Below are positions 50,329 through 59,265 of a DNA stretch of 64,000 nt, piece after piece (position 1 is the first letter of the stretch; each line of letters opens with the position of its first letter). A program made the translations under genes and the position numbers. The notes under the pieces were generated by a model. The model was given only the letters and a program-made list of their open reading frames with translations. It had not been told where the DNA came from and searched no databases. The DNA lies in NCBI RefSeq assembly GCF_900187965.1, contig NZ_FZNL01000022.1:1-64000 (forward strand). Reading direction: 5' to 3'. This DNA is from Flavobacterium sp. ov086 (lineage in GTDB: Bacteria > Bacteroidota > Bacteroidia > Flavobacteriales > Flavobacteriaceae).

Positions 50329-51600
50329 TTAATTTATAATATCAAATCCACAGTAAGGGCGTAAGACTTCTGGTATTACGATTCCTTCCGGCGTTTGGTA
50401 ATTTTCTAAAATTCCGGCCAAAACTCTTGGCAATGCCAATGAACTTCCATTGAGTGTGTGTGCCAATTGGTTTTTTCCGTCTTTGTCTTTGAAACGTAAT
50501 TTCAAGCGATTTGCCTGGAAAGTCTCAAAGTTAGAAACTGAACTAATTTCTAACCAACGATCCTGCGCTGTAGAAAACACTTCAAAATCATACGTCAAAG
50601 CCGATGTGAAACCCATATCACCACCACATAAACGTAAAACTCTGTAAGGCAATTTTAATTCTTTCAAAATCTCTTTTACATGCTCAACCATTCCGTCAAG
50701 TGCTGCATAAGAATTGTCAGGATGTTCAACACGTACAATTTCTACTTTATCAAATTGGTGTAAACGATTTAATCCACGAACGTGTGCTCCGTAAGAACCT
50801 GCTTCACGACGGAAACATGGCGTGTAGGCCGTGTATAAAACAGGTAATTCAGTTTCGCTTAATAAAACGTCACGGAATAAATTGGTAACCGGAACCTCAG
50901 CAGTTGGAATCAAATATAAATCATCAATTGTTGAGTGATACATTTGCCCTTCTTTGTCCGGTAATTGTCCTGTTCCGTAACCTGAAGCTTCGTTTACCAA
51001 ATGCGGAACCTGAACTTCATTATATCCTGCAGCTGTATTTTTATCTAAGAAATAATTGATTAAGGCACGTTGCAAACGAGCTCCTTTTCCTTTGTAAACC
51101 GGAAATCCTGCGCCTGTAATTTTTACACCTAGTTCAAAATCGATAATATCGTATTTTTTCACCAATTCCCAGTGAGGCTGCGCACCTTCATGCAAAACCG
51201 GAATGTCTCCCTCTTGAAAAACATTCAAATTATCGTCCGGAGTTTTTCCTTCAGGAACAATATCAGCTGGAAGATTTGGTAATGTATATAATTTATTGGT
51301 TAATTCGACAGCCAAAGCTTCTGCTTTCTCGCCTAATTCTTTACTTTTTTCTTTTAATGAAACGGTTTTTTCTTTTAAGATTGCGGCTTTAGATTTCTCT
51401 CCCGCTTTCATTAATTCGCCTATATCTTTGGACAATTTATTAGATTCGGCTAAAGTATTATCTAATTCAACTTGTGTTGCGCGACGGTTTTCGTCTAGTT
51501 GCACCACTTCTTCAACAACGCTTTTAGCATCGATATTTCGTTTTGCTAAAGCCTTGATTACTTTCTCCTGATTCTCTCTAATAAATGCGATTTGTAACAT
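50329..51600 (-). CDS. serS: Serine-tRNA ligase
   Basis: SerRS charges tRNA-Ser with serine. The 423 residues have the N-terminal antiparallel coiled-coil arm that grips the tRNA (about 25-105) and the class II catalytic core: GTGQLPDKEGQMYH, LYLIPTAEVPVTNLFRD, motif 2 CFRREAGSYGAHVRGLNRLH, and motif 3 NGSSLALPRVLAGILENYQ. Length is normal. Confidence 0.98.
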   Translation of the reverse strand: MLQIAFIRENQEKVIKALAKRNIDAKSVVEEVVQLDENRRATQVELDNTLAESNKLSKDIGELMKAGEKSKAAILKEKTVSLKEKSKELGEKAEALAVELTNKLYTLPNLPADIVPEGKTPDDNLNVFQEGDIPVLHEGAQPHWELVKKYDIIDFELGVKITGAGFPVYKGKGARLQRALINYFLDKNTAAGYNEVQVPHLVNEASGYGTGQLPDKEGQMYHSTIDDLYLIPTAEVPVTNLFRDVLLSETELPVLYTAYTPCFRREAGSYGAHVRGLNRLHQFDKVEIVRVEHPDNSYAALDGMVEHVKEILKELKLPYRVLRLCGGDMGFTSALTYDFEVFSTAQDRWLEISSVSNFETFQANRLKLRFKDKDGKNQLAHTLNGSSLALPRVLAGILENYQTPEGIVIPEVLRPYCGFDIIN

Positions 51601-51641
51601 AGCTTACTTTTTATAACTATTGTATTTTTTTATAATGGAAG

Positions 51642-51649
51642 CAAATTTA
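51642..51649 (-). promoter_or_regulatory. -7 element (TAAATTTG) of serS
   Basis: This is a perfect TAnnTTTG match on the minus strand, about 42 bases upstream of the serS ATG. No TTG lies at the ideal -33 spacing; one is about 5 bases too far. Confidence 0.45.
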
Positions 51650-51822
51650 AGGAAATGTTTCATAAGAATAAGACAAACTTTGAGAGGAAAAGCCATTTTG
51701 ATGTTTATTCAGCAGAGATCCGTAAAGGTTTCGCAGAGATTCACTAAATTTTCATGTCTTTTCTTTGCGATGGATGGATTGAAAACAAAATGAATTAATT
51801 AAATTGCCCTTAAAAAATTACA

Positions 51823-52434
51823 ATGATTCATATCGACCATTTTATCGAAGGTTTCTCCAATACTTTTAAAGAACTTCCTCAATCAGAACCCTGGACTATA
51901 ACAAGCAATCTCAAAAGTATAATCGAAAAAATGATCGTAGATCTTGATACCGATTTTATAATTGAAAACAATATCGCTATTCATAAATCGGCAATTATAG
52001 AAAGTAACGTCACCATAAAAAGCCCTGCAATTATTAGTGCAAACTGTTACATTGGTGCAAATGCTTATTTTAGAGAAGGCGTTTATCTGGATAATTCCGT
52101 AAAGATTGGTCCGGGTTGCGAGATTAAAAGCAGTATTATTTGTTCAGAAACTGCAATTGCCCATTTTAATTATATCGGAAACAGTATTGTTGGCCGCAAT
52201 ATCAATTTTGAAGCAGGTTCAATTGCCGCAAATCATTACAACGAAAGAGCAATTAAGAAAATATCTGTACTTTATAATTCCGAAATTATCGAAACAAACT
52301 CTGATAAATTTGGATCGCTAATTGGCGATAATTCCAGAGTTGGCGCAAATGCTGTATTATCGCCGGGAACGATATTACTTAAAAATTCGGTTGTAAAAAG
52401 ACTTGAGCTCATTGAGCAAGTTCAACCGGAGTAA
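51823..52434 (+). CDS. Left-handed beta-helix (hexapeptide-repeat) protein
   Basis: A 203-residue protein with an N-terminal helical part and imperfect hexapeptide repeats forming a left-handed beta-helix (ESNVTIKSPAIISANCYIGA, GVYLDNSVKIGPGCEIKSSI, GSLIGDNSRVGANAVLSPGT). The arrangement resembles the C-terminal domain of GlmU and related nucleotide-sugar acyltransferases, but the N-terminal nucleotidyltransferase is absent. A catalytic His may be in AIAHFNYIGNSIVG. Substrate unknown. Confidence 0.8.
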   Translation: MIHIDHFIEGFSNTFKELPQSEPWTITSNLKSIIEKMIVDLDTDFIIENNIAIHKSAIIESNVTIKSPAIISANCYIGANAYFREGVYLDNSVKIGPGCEIKSSIICSETAIAHFNYIGNSIVGRNINFEAGSIAANHYNERAIKKISVLYNSEIIETNSDKFGSLIGDNSRVGANAVLSPGTILLKNSVVKRLELIEQVQPE

Positions 52435-52448
52435 CATACAATAAACTC

Positions 52449-53993
52449 TTATTTATGTTCTACCAATAATTCTTTCAATTCATTGGTTTTTAAATAGGTA
52501 GCAAAACGTCCTGAAAGTAGTAACATTTCTCTCTCTTCGGGAGTAATTCTCAATTTGGTTTCAACATGTGAAGCATATTCGTATAGAAGTAAAATTTGCC
52601 TTGGTGATAATTCACTAAACTTTTCCTTGTTTAATGTAGCAACGATTACTTCACCGTCTTTATCTTTTTTGAAGGCATCTTCGCCAAATTTACTCAAAAG
52701 CTCTTGCTTAAAATTAGCATATAATCTTGCCCAACTGCTCGAATCGTCATTTGTATTCTTCAATTCAATTACTAAATCTTCATATGGCTGATCTTTCTCC
52801 AATTTTAATAAATGATCGCGAATAGTAGTAAATCCAATGATTTGATAATTTGAAACGGGTATTTTATAACGCTCAAATGTGTTTTCTACATCTTTATCAA
52901 AAGTCATGTATCGAGTTTGAACGGTGTATAAAGAAGCCGTTTCAAACAGTGAAATCAATCTAATTTTGGCATCAGTTACATACGGTGTTTTTTTTCCTTG
53001 TCCGAGACAATCAATAAAAAGTGCTTTCTTGTTTTTATCATCAACTTTTGTATCGTTATGAAGTAATTCGACTAAGGTTTTGTACCCCATATTGTCTGAA
53101 GCACCGCCATCGACAATACACAATATTTTGTCTTTGTTTTTTACTCCAAACTTCACTTTTGGAAGAACTCCGGGAAAAGCCGAACTTGCTGTAATGGCGT
53201 ACGTAACCGGAAAATCGTAGCCATCGTTTATCTTATTTTCATTTAATGAAATTTCTGCTTTATTTGGAGCCAAAGATGAGTTGAGATTTAAACCTCTAAT
53301 AATATGTGGCATAAACGGAATACGTTCGCCATTATTAAATGCCGTTCCGTTTGCCACAAACATGGGTAAAGAAGGGATTTGTTTACTATCTTTTGAAACA
53401 AAGAAATCCGACAATAACATTTGCGTTCCAAACTTGTTGGTATTATCGGGATTCGTTGCATCGTATTGTAAAATATCCGAATCTATTCGTTGCGTCATCG
53501 ATATTTTATCGCCTTTTTCGTTTCGGCTATTGTTTAAAAGTGATAAAATATTTGCCGATTTATCTACGTAGTCTTTATATGCATCGGCTTTAGAAAAATA
53601 GAATTCGTTGAAGGTGCAATTGTCATAAAACAATTTATTCTTTAGAATCGTCAAATAATATCCCGCCGAAAAACAACCTCCCGAAACAGTGGAATAATAA
53701 TCTATCTCGTTCAGAAAATTACGCTGTCCATCACTTTCCTTAATTTCTTCTAATCCTAAAAGCACACCCATACTAAAAAACTGCGCTCGGGAACCCCCTC
53801 CAGAAATACCAATTCCGAGCGCAATATTTGGGTTTTGAAACTTTTTATCTCTTTCCTGAACTGACTTATAATCGCTTAGTGAAACAGCAGGAATTGAACT
53901 ATAATTGATTTCTGAAAATAGATTTATTTTATTTTGGGAAAATCCTATCTGAAGAAAAAGGAGAAACATTATCTGACTGTATCGATATCTCAT
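52449..53993 (-). CDS. Secreted patatin/cPLA2-like phospholipase
   Basis: A 514-residue protein with a signal peptide ending near residue 20 (LLFLQIGFSQ). Patatin-type motifs are the glycine-rich oxyanion loop GIGISGGGSRAQFFSMG (60-76), a nucleophile elbow TVSGGCFSAG with Ser104, and the catalytic Asp295 in CIVDGGASDNMGY. The S-G-G elbow is closer to cytosolic PLA2 than to plant patatin. It probably hydrolyses phospholipids or other acyl esters in the envelope or outside the cell. It has no T9SS sorting domain. Confidence 0.85.
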   Translation of the reverse strand: MRYRYSQIMFLLFLQIGFSQNKINLFSEINYSSIPAVSLSDYKSVQERDKKFQNPNIALGIGISGGGSRAQFFSMGVLLGLEEIKESDGQRNFLNEIDYYSTVSGGCFSAGYYLTILKNKLFYDNCTFNEFYFSKADAYKDYVDKSANILSLLNNSRNEKGDKISMTQRIDSDILQYDATNPDNTNKFGTQMLLSDFFVSKDSKQIPSLPMFVANGTAFNNGERIPFMPHIIRGLNLNSSLAPNKAEISLNENKINDGYDFPVTYAITASSAFPGVLPKVKFGVKNKDKILCIVDGGASDNMGYKTLVELLHNDTKVDDKNKKALFIDCLGQGKKTPYVTDAKIRLISLFETASLYTVQTRYMTFDKDVENTFERYKIPVSNYQIIGFTTIRDHLLKLEKDQPYEDLVIELKNTNDDSSSWARLYANFKQELLSKFGEDAFKKDKDGEVIVATLNKEKFSELSPRQILLLYEYASHVETKLRITPEEREMLLLSGRFATYLKTNELKELLVEHK

Positions 53994-54086
53994 TTTGACT
54001 TTTTTAAATCACAAAAAGCGAAGTTACAAGAAACTGAAACAAGTTAATTCTCAAATAATGAAATCTTTAACAATAAAGGCAATTCT

Positions 54087-54473
54087 CTAATTTACAGTAA
54101 CAGTTTTTGTTGGAGACGATGTACATGTCCCATCTCCATTTTGAACTGTAATATCAGCTTTTACAGTATAAGTCCCTGCCGCACTATAGATGTGTGAAAT
54201 AGAAACTGTAGTTCCGGCTGCTGTAACTGTCTCTGCAGGAGTACCATCTCCAAAAGTCCATTTAACAGTTTTTAAAGTATTCTTTCCTGAATATTCAACT
54301 GTAAAATCAATTTTCTTAGGATTTGTAGCATCTGTTGTGTGTTTTACTTTCTCGAATAGTGATTCTTCAACACAATCAATTCCTTTATCAAGTGCTTTTT
54401 CAAGTTCATGTTCACAAGAGAGACTTAAAGTTAGCAATGCAACAAAACACAAAATTGTAGCGGATTTTTTCAT
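54087..54473 (-). CDS. PKD-domain lipoprotein
   Basis: A 128-residue lipoprotein with signal peptide and lipid-attached Cys20 (LTLSLSC), a short helical linker, and one PKD domain (about 45-128) with the characteristic VKWTFGDGTPAETVTAAG and HIYSAAGTYTVKADITV. It is a small surface or periplasmic binding module with no enzyme. It lies between the phospholipase and the DMP19-like gene and is probably a single gene. Confidence 0.87.
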   Translation of the reverse strand: MKKSATILCFVALLTLSLSCEHELEKALDKGIDCVEESLFEKVKHTTDATNPKKIDFTVEYSGKNTLKTVKWTFGDGTPAETVTAAGTTVSISHIYSAAGTYTVKADITVQNGDGTCTSSPTKTVTVN

Positions 54474-54746
54474 GGTATTTGATTTTTTTATTATTATTCA
54501 GATTGAAATTTTAACAAATATAATCAAAATATTACATGAATTATCTGACAATTATCACCAAAAGGCTTTTTTTATCAAATATTATACAATCTTAAAACAA
54601 TGAAAACACCAATATATAAATATTAATTATTCCGCAAAGATGCCCAAAACTAACACAGAGTCCCGGAAAGTTTTTAATATAACTTAACGTTGCGTTACGT
54701 AAAACCTTAGTGTGATTTGTGGTAAAATAAACTCTGAGGTAAAAAA

Positions 54747-55289
54747 CTAAGCGCGTTTTATCTCATGTCCAACAAATTCCTCCAAAACAGCAAACATATC
54801 ATCTACAGAAAGCGATTCGAAATCCGGATGATTTTTCAGGAAATTAGCATTCAATGTAATTAGGTTTTCTTCTAATTCATAAAAAGTATCATTATTAAGC
54901 AAATCGCGCGTTGGGTTTACGCCTTCTAATTTTCCGCTTACAAATTTATTAAGCTTTACGCTGCTCATCAATTTGACTTTTTTGCTTTGTTGCTGAAACA
55001 ATTCCAAGTGTTTCTCAGCACCAATCAAAGCCAAACCTTCTTCGATAAGTTCGTTTAATTCTTTATTCCAACCCGATCTATAGACAAACTGAGCAAAATT
55101 TCCTTCGGTATACTGTGACCAGTAATAATCAAGATAATAACTCATCAAAGCATCTTCATGAATAAATTCATCATCAACACCTTCTTCGCGCATTAAATTG
55201 ATTACCGAAATATTGGAATGAATCACATCGTGAAGATTTTCACTATTCATTGCCGTTTCAGAAACTATTATTCTACCAAATTCTTCCAT
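54747..55289 (-). CDS. DMP19-like protein (DUF4375 type)
   Basis: A 180-residue cytoplasmic protein. The segment ALMSYYLDYYWSQYTEGNFA with FVYRSG matches the core of the DMP19/DUF4375 fold (tyrosine-rich, followed by G-F-x-Q-F/Y). Other parts are helical and acidic (LEELEENLITLNANFL-like stretches). DMP19 itself is a DNA-mimic protein from Neisseria, but that role cannot be assumed here. It is a single gene. Confidence 0.65.
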   Translation of the reverse strand: MEEFGRIIVSETAMNSENLHDVIHSNISVINLMREEGVDDEFIHEDALMSYYLDYYWSQYTEGNFAQFVYRSGWNKELNELIEEGLALIGAEKHLELFQQQSKKVKLMSSVKLNKFVSGKLEGVNPTRDLLNNDTFYELEENLITLNANFLKNHPDFESLSVDDMFAVLEEFVGHEIKRA

Positions 55290-55390
55290 TTTGTTTTGTT
55301 TTGAGATTGTTTTGCAAATTTCAGATAAATTAAAACAGAAAAGAAATACTATCTGATTTAAATACGATCAGATCCCTCACTATTCTTTTT

Positions 55391-55528
55391 TTCATTCATT
55401 TTTGCCACTAAAGCTTTCAATCGCAAGGCGCTTTCTTTCTTTTCGGCCTGAAGTTTAGCCTTTTTTCTATTGAGCAATTTGGTATGCAAAGCCTTATTTT
55501 TGGTATTTTTTTCGGGTCCTTTTGCCAT
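55391..55528 (-). CDS. Small lysine-rich protein, probably frameshifted
   Basis: A 45-codon frame begins MAKGPEKNTKNKALHTKLLN and is followed by RKKAKLQAEK. In the annotated frame it then reads ERKRLAIESFSGKNE and stops. One base fewer in the A5 run (minus strand, at about 55439-55443) would continue as KESALRLKALVAKMNEKK with NSEGSDRI to a stop at 55357, which looks more protein-like and gives 56 residues. Either a real frameshift or a homopolymer sequencing error is likely. Small basic proteins of this type occur in flavobacteria; function unknown. Confidence 0.55.
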
Positions 55529-55714
55529 GATCGATTATTCTTTAATTTACAAATATAAAATATAAAAAAAACATTTCATTAGTCAAACAAAACTGTATGA
55601 GACAATTAGCTTTTATTCAAGACAATACCTTTTATTTAACTTAAAAAAATTAGTAAAAACCTTAATAATACACTATACTTTAGCACTTTTTTTAACCAAA
55701 TCAAATGTTATTTC

Positions 55715-56437
55715 ATGAAAAAAACATTACTTTTTCTATTGCCAATTGTTTTTAGTATTTCCTTATTTAGCTGCTCAACAAACGAAGCGGTTACATGTTA
55801 TCTTCCTTCAAACACAACCACCAGCAACTCTCCCTTAGTTCCCGGAGGAACATTATTATTGAACGCCACTTCTACTTACAGTCCAGATGTAAGCTACAAT
55901 TGGTCAGGACCTAATAACTTTCACTCCAATCTACAAAATCCAACTATTAATAGTGTCTTACCTTCTATGGCGGGAGAGTATAAACTAAAAACCAATAAAG
56001 GAATCTGTGAAAGTAGCGAAAGTACTGTTATGGTTGAAATTAATGCTCCAAATATCCCTTGTAATCCTGTTAAAAATACAATGGTTTTTGAAAAATTATC
56101 TCTTGGTCCGCTCAAATTTGGTTCTGTATACTCCTCCCATGTTAATGATGATTATTACATTACAGCAGGTTCATTAGAAGCGACTCTAAGAATAGAGTTT
56201 GCGAGTAATATAATTCCAATACCTGGAGTTTACAATATCTGCAGCACGTGTCCAACTTCTTTCATGAAAAGCAATGAAGTCTGCGTTAGCTTGAATTATG
56301 TTAGTTATTCTCATGCCAATAGTGGATTAGTGTATATATCCTCATTAAATGGAAAATTAACAGCTACTTTTTGTAATGTAATTTTCGAGCAGTCTCCCTT
56401 TACATTAAATTCATCTGCAACAATAACTGAAAATTAA
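55715..56437 (+). CDS. Lipoprotein with Ig-like domain, unknown function
   Basis: A 240-residue lipoprotein with Cys20 lipid attachment (SLFSC). Residues about 30-110 form an Ig/PKD-like domain (LLNATSTYSPDVSYNWSGPN, MAGEYKLKTNKGICES). The second half is beta-rich with Cys pairs (VYNICSTCPTSF). I do not recognise the second domain. It is first in a run of small secreted protein genes on the plus strand, 2 bases before the next gene. Confidence 0.7.
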   Translation: MKKTLLFLLPIVFSISLFSCSTNEAVTCYLPSNTTTSNSPLVPGGTLLLNATSTYSPDVSYNWSGPNNFHSNLQNPTINSVLPSMAGEYKLKTNKGICESSESTVMVEINAPNIPCNPVKNTMVFEKLSLGPLKFGSVYSSHVNDDYYITAGSLEATLRIEFASNIIPIPGVYNICSTCPTSFMKSNEVCVSLNYVSYSHANSGLVYISSLNGKLTATFCNVIFEQSPFTLNSSATITEN

Positions 56438-56439
56438 AA

Positions 56440-57030
56440 ATGAAAAAATTATTAATAATTCTACTTTTTACTTTCTCAAGTTCTTTTGCACAAAACTCAT
56501 ACATCGTTGACAACAAAGGAACCAAAACTTTTATTAGAGGAGAACTGACTGATGTTCTATTAGTCGATAAAAGAATATCCTATGTGAATGTGGGGAAAAG
56601 CTGGGAAAAGTATATTAAATTCAAAGATCTCGATTATGCAATAATTGGCCCAAGTTTGCTAAAATCATTTCATCTAAACCAGCAGAAAAAAGCAGAAGTT
56701 TATTTCGTTTTTGGAGAAAAACAAGACAAAAAGCTAATTGGTGTCGCCATAACTGTAACAACAACTCAAGGATCAATGTCGTCTTCCAGTACATTTTATG
56801 AATTATATGTTATTGATAACAATGAAACTGTTATCGAACAAATTGTTACAAAATCTGGTAAATCAGAAGAAAAAATAGAACGTCGAGGACAAATAGCGGC
56901 AATGATTAGGAAACATTTTTCTGACTGCCCGGATTTAATGACAAAACTTGAAAAATATGATATTCCGGACGAAAGAAATGAAACAATCTTATCCTTTTTT
57001 TCAGACACAGAATATATTAATTGCAAATAA
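56440..57030 (+). CDS. Secreted protein of unknown function
   Basis: A 196-residue protein with signal peptide MKKLLIILLFTFSSSFAQ. The mature part has KTFIRGELTDVLLVDKRISY and a helical acidic C-terminus with IAAMIRKHFSDCPDLMTKLE. This layout, a short beta domain then a helix with a Cys, occurs in many Bacteroidota hypothetical proteins. It starts 2 bases after the Ig-like lipoprotein gene, so the two form an operon. Confidence 0.7.
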   Translation: MKKLLIILLFTFSSSFAQNSYIVDNKGTKTFIRGELTDVLLVDKRISYVNVGKSWEKYIKFKDLDYAIIGPSLLKSFHLNQQKKAEVYFVFGEKQDKKLIGVAITVTTTQGSMSSSSTFYELYVIDNNETVIEQIVTKSGKSEEKIERRGQIAAMIRKHFSDCPDLMTKLEKYDIPDERNETILSFFSDTEYINCK

Positions 57031-57041
57031 CCCCCTTAATA

Positions 57042-57734
57042 ATGAAAAACCAAACATTACTTTTTATTAGCGCATTACTTTTCAATTTATCTATATATAG
57101 TCAAGCCCCAAGAGGATTTTATGCTTCAGCAGGTTTTTCCCAAACAAATTTAAAATCATCAGATTTACTTAATGAATCTAAACCCGGCTTTCTTATTGGG
57201 TTAAACGCTCTTATGGGCTATCATGAAAATTACAACTTTCAATTAGAGCTTGCTTACAGACAAAACACTTTAGATGTAAAATATGTTGAAGATACTTTCG
57301 AAGAAGTGAAAAAATCAAAATATAAATACTCTGATCTTACCTTTGGTTTTTACTTTAATTACTATATTTTAAAACCTGAAGAGGATGAATTCTTTTTGGG
57401 ACCGCAGGCAGGTTTATTTGTGGCGGTAGTAGACCCTCTTACACCTTCTAAAGGCGCAGATGTTAATAACCAACAATACTTACCTTATTTGCTTAATGAA
57501 TCTGATTTAACAAATTCGGCAAAATTTAATTACGGTTTTGGAATTGGTTTAACCGGGGGATATAATAATTTTAGATTTGACCTAAGATATAGTTTGGGTA
57601 TGGCAAATTTATTACAAGATGTACAAGTGCATAGTTACGACGAATCGAATAATTACACAGGGCCAACTCTTGAAGGCAAAACCAACACTATATCATTTGG
57701 TATAAGTTATAACATATTTCATTTTAGAAAATAA
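57042..57734 (+). CDS. Outer-membrane beta-barrel (porin-family) protein
   Basis: A protein of 230 residues with signal peptide MKNQTLLFISALLFNLSIYSQ. The mature part has alternating hydrophobic strands typical of OMP_b-brl (GFYASAGFSQTNLKS, GFLIGLNALMGYHENYNFQL, LTFGFYFNYYILKP, FGIGLTGGYNNFRFDLRYSL) and ends in SYNIFHFRK. The longest frame starts at a TTG (57021); the ATG at 57042 begins the signal peptide and is preferred. It is third in the run of secreted genes. Confidence 0.82.
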   Translation: MKNQTLLFISALLFNLSIYSQAPRGFYASAGFSQTNLKSSDLLNESKPGFLIGLNALMGYHENYNFQLELAYRQNTLDVKYVEDTFEEVKKSKYKYSDLTFGFYFNYYILKPEEDEFFLGPQAGLFVAVVDPLTPSKGADVNNQQYLPYLLNESDLTNSAKFNYGFGIGLTGGYNNFRFDLRYSLGMANLLQDVQVHSYDESNNYTGPTLEGKTNTISFGISYNIFHFRK

Positions 57735-58049
57735 GATTATAAAAGAATTCACATCATTTTTGTCGGCATGGATTTACAATCTGTGCCGTACAATTATGAT
57801 CATTACATAAAATTAATTAAGTCCTTAATTATTTAGAAAATAAAAACCTCAACACAAGCTTTTATAAAAGTCAAAGTTGGATACTTAAAATCGGGAGGAA
57901 TTAATGCTGTAATTACCCAACCTTTCCATATTATTAAAATACCAAAAACTAATAAAAAAGTCGTTTTTAAATAAAATCATGAAAAGTGTTGTTTTTTTAA
58001 TCTGCTCATAAACAATATGACATAACTTTACAATTAAAAAACGACAACT
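57735..58049. other. 315-base gap, mostly non-coding
   Basis: This gap holds a possible gene remnant (57837-57974) and otherwise A/T-rich sequence. I see no terminator with a clear hairpin and no promoter element. Confidence 0.5.
57837..57974 (+). pseudogene. Possible C-terminal gene remnant
   Basis: An open frame without a start codon reads KTSTQAFIKVKVGYLKSGGI, continues NAVITQPFHIIKIPKTNKK and ends VVFK before TAA. It looks like the end of a beta-rich protein. Upstream is a stop (57834-57836). The protein-like composition is the only evidence. Confidence 0.3.
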
Positions 58050-58397
58050 ATGAAAACCATCATTATAACAATTATTTCGCTTTTATCTTTTTCCATGTAT
58101 TCGCAAAACCGATACGAACTGCAAGATGAAGGAAAAGACAAACTTTACCTTTTTGATTTCATTACACAAATGGCAGAAAGAAAAATAATTAAAACTGAAC
58201 CCATTATTGTTCTTGATGGAAAACCCTATCGTTTTCAGGATTTAGAAAAAGAGAAACTTCCTTTGTATAAAAATCAAATCGAAAAAATAACCCTGCTTGA
58301 CAAACAAAAGGGAATCGCTATTTATGGAAATTTCGCCGAAGCCGGGGTTGTAATTGTAACCACAAATAAAAAAGAGAATTCTGGCAGCCATGAATAA
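58050..58397 (+). CDS. Stand-alone TonB-receptor plug-like secreted protein
   Basis: A 115-residue protein with signal peptide MKTIIITIISLLSFSMYSQ. The mature part resembles a plug-domain fragment: EPIIVLDGKPYRFQDLEKEK, then KITLLDKQKGIAIYGNFAEA and GVVIVTTNKK, equivalent to the VVDG, IEVLK-AA-IYG and GVIxITTK of TonB-dependent receptors. There is no barrel. Similar solitary proteins occur in Bacteroidota; they may bind partners through the plug fold. Function unknown. Confidence 0.65.
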   Translation: MKTIIITIISLLSFSMYSQNRYELQDEGKDKLYLFDFITQMAERKIIKTEPIIVLDGKPYRFQDLEKEKLPLYKNQIEKITLLDKQKGIAIYGNFAEAGVVIVTTNKKENSGSHE

Positions 58398-58456
58398 TGT
58401 GTCTAACAAATTGAAAATGTTTTTAAACCATTCGTTCTTGAAACAATAATACAAAC

Positions 58457-58873
58457 ATGAACAAAAAACATCTACTGATTCTTGTCTTGTTAATTAGCTT
58501 CTTTTCTTATTCTCAAGAAAACAAAACAATACAAAAATTAAATACAGAACTTCAAAAATGTCTCGACGACACTGAGAATAATATGATGAATTGTACATTT
58601 GAATATTACAACAAAATGGACAATTTATTAAATATAACATATAAAAAAATCAGAACTACATTAAGCAAGTCAGAGCAAGAAAAATTAAAAAATCAGCAAT
58701 TGTTCTGGCTTAAAAAAAGAGATCTGTATTTTAAAAAAATCGAAGCAGAAACAACAAAAGAACTTGATGGAGAAAATTCATCACAAGATTTCAGGATGAT
58801 CTGTTCTCATGAAAATGCTTTATTTGTAGAAGATAGAATTATTGAATTAGAAAAAATATACTTCAAAAACTAG
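58457..58873 (+). CDS. LprI/DUF1311-family secreted protein
   Basis: A 138-residue protein with signal peptide MNKKHLLILVLLISFFSYSQ. The DUF1311/LprI pattern is visible: KCLDDTENNMMNCTFEYYNK, LNITYKKIRTTLSKSEQEKL and NQQLFWLKKRDLYF. LprI of mycobacteria has been described as a lysozyme inhibitor, but the family is broad. It follows the plug-like gene by 59 bases. Confidence 0.78.
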   Translation: MNKKHLLILVLLISFFSYSQENKTIQKLNTELQKCLDDTENNMMNCTFEYYNKMDNLLNITYKKIRTTLSKSEQEKLKNQQLFWLKKRDLYFKKIEAETTKELDGENSSQDFRMICSHENALFVEDRIIELEKIYFKN

Positions 58874-58885
58874 AACTTCAGCGCA

Positions 58886-59173
58886 ATGAATCTTCCAAAA
58901 AACCTAACATTATTCTTTGTCTTTGGAATACTTTCGATTATTGCAGGGATAATTTATGCTATAATCCTAATCAACGGAAACTCTGCCGAAGATGGATTAA
59001 TGGGAATTTACATTTTGTTTGGTTTGATTCCCGTTGGGTTTATCATATTGATTGATCGTTTTCTGGTTCGGAAATTCGGAAATCAAAAAGTGAATAAAGT
59101 TCAATTCTCTTTTCTTGCATTTATTGTCCTTTTATGGATTATAAGAGCGATTGCGAATTTTATAATCGATTAA
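58886..59173 (+). CDS. Small membrane protein (three helices)
   Basis: A 95-residue protein with three predicted membrane segments: LFFVFGILSIIAGIIYAIIL (9-28), LMGIYILFGLIPVGFIILI (about 38-56) and FSFLAFIVLLWIIRAIANFI (about 74-93). No motif is recognised. It starts 12 bases after the DUF1311 gene and is probably cotranscribed. Confidence 0.65.
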   Translation: MNLPKNLTLFFVFGILSIIAGIIYAIILINGNSAEDGLMGIYILFGLIPVGFIILIDRFLVRKFGNQKVNKVQFSFLAFIVLLWIIRAIANFIID

Positions 59174-59265
59174 TATTTTCTCACAAATAATAATTAACGT
59201 TCTTTAGTTCAAAATATATTCTTCCGCCTCCACCACCTCCATTAAAAAACTAACACATAAAAAAA

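Noticed and set aside
54190..54603. 137-codon plus-strand open frame opposite the PKD lipoprotein gene
   Set aside because: It is antisense to a well-supported lipoprotein and runs into A/T-rich DNA; no motif is seen.
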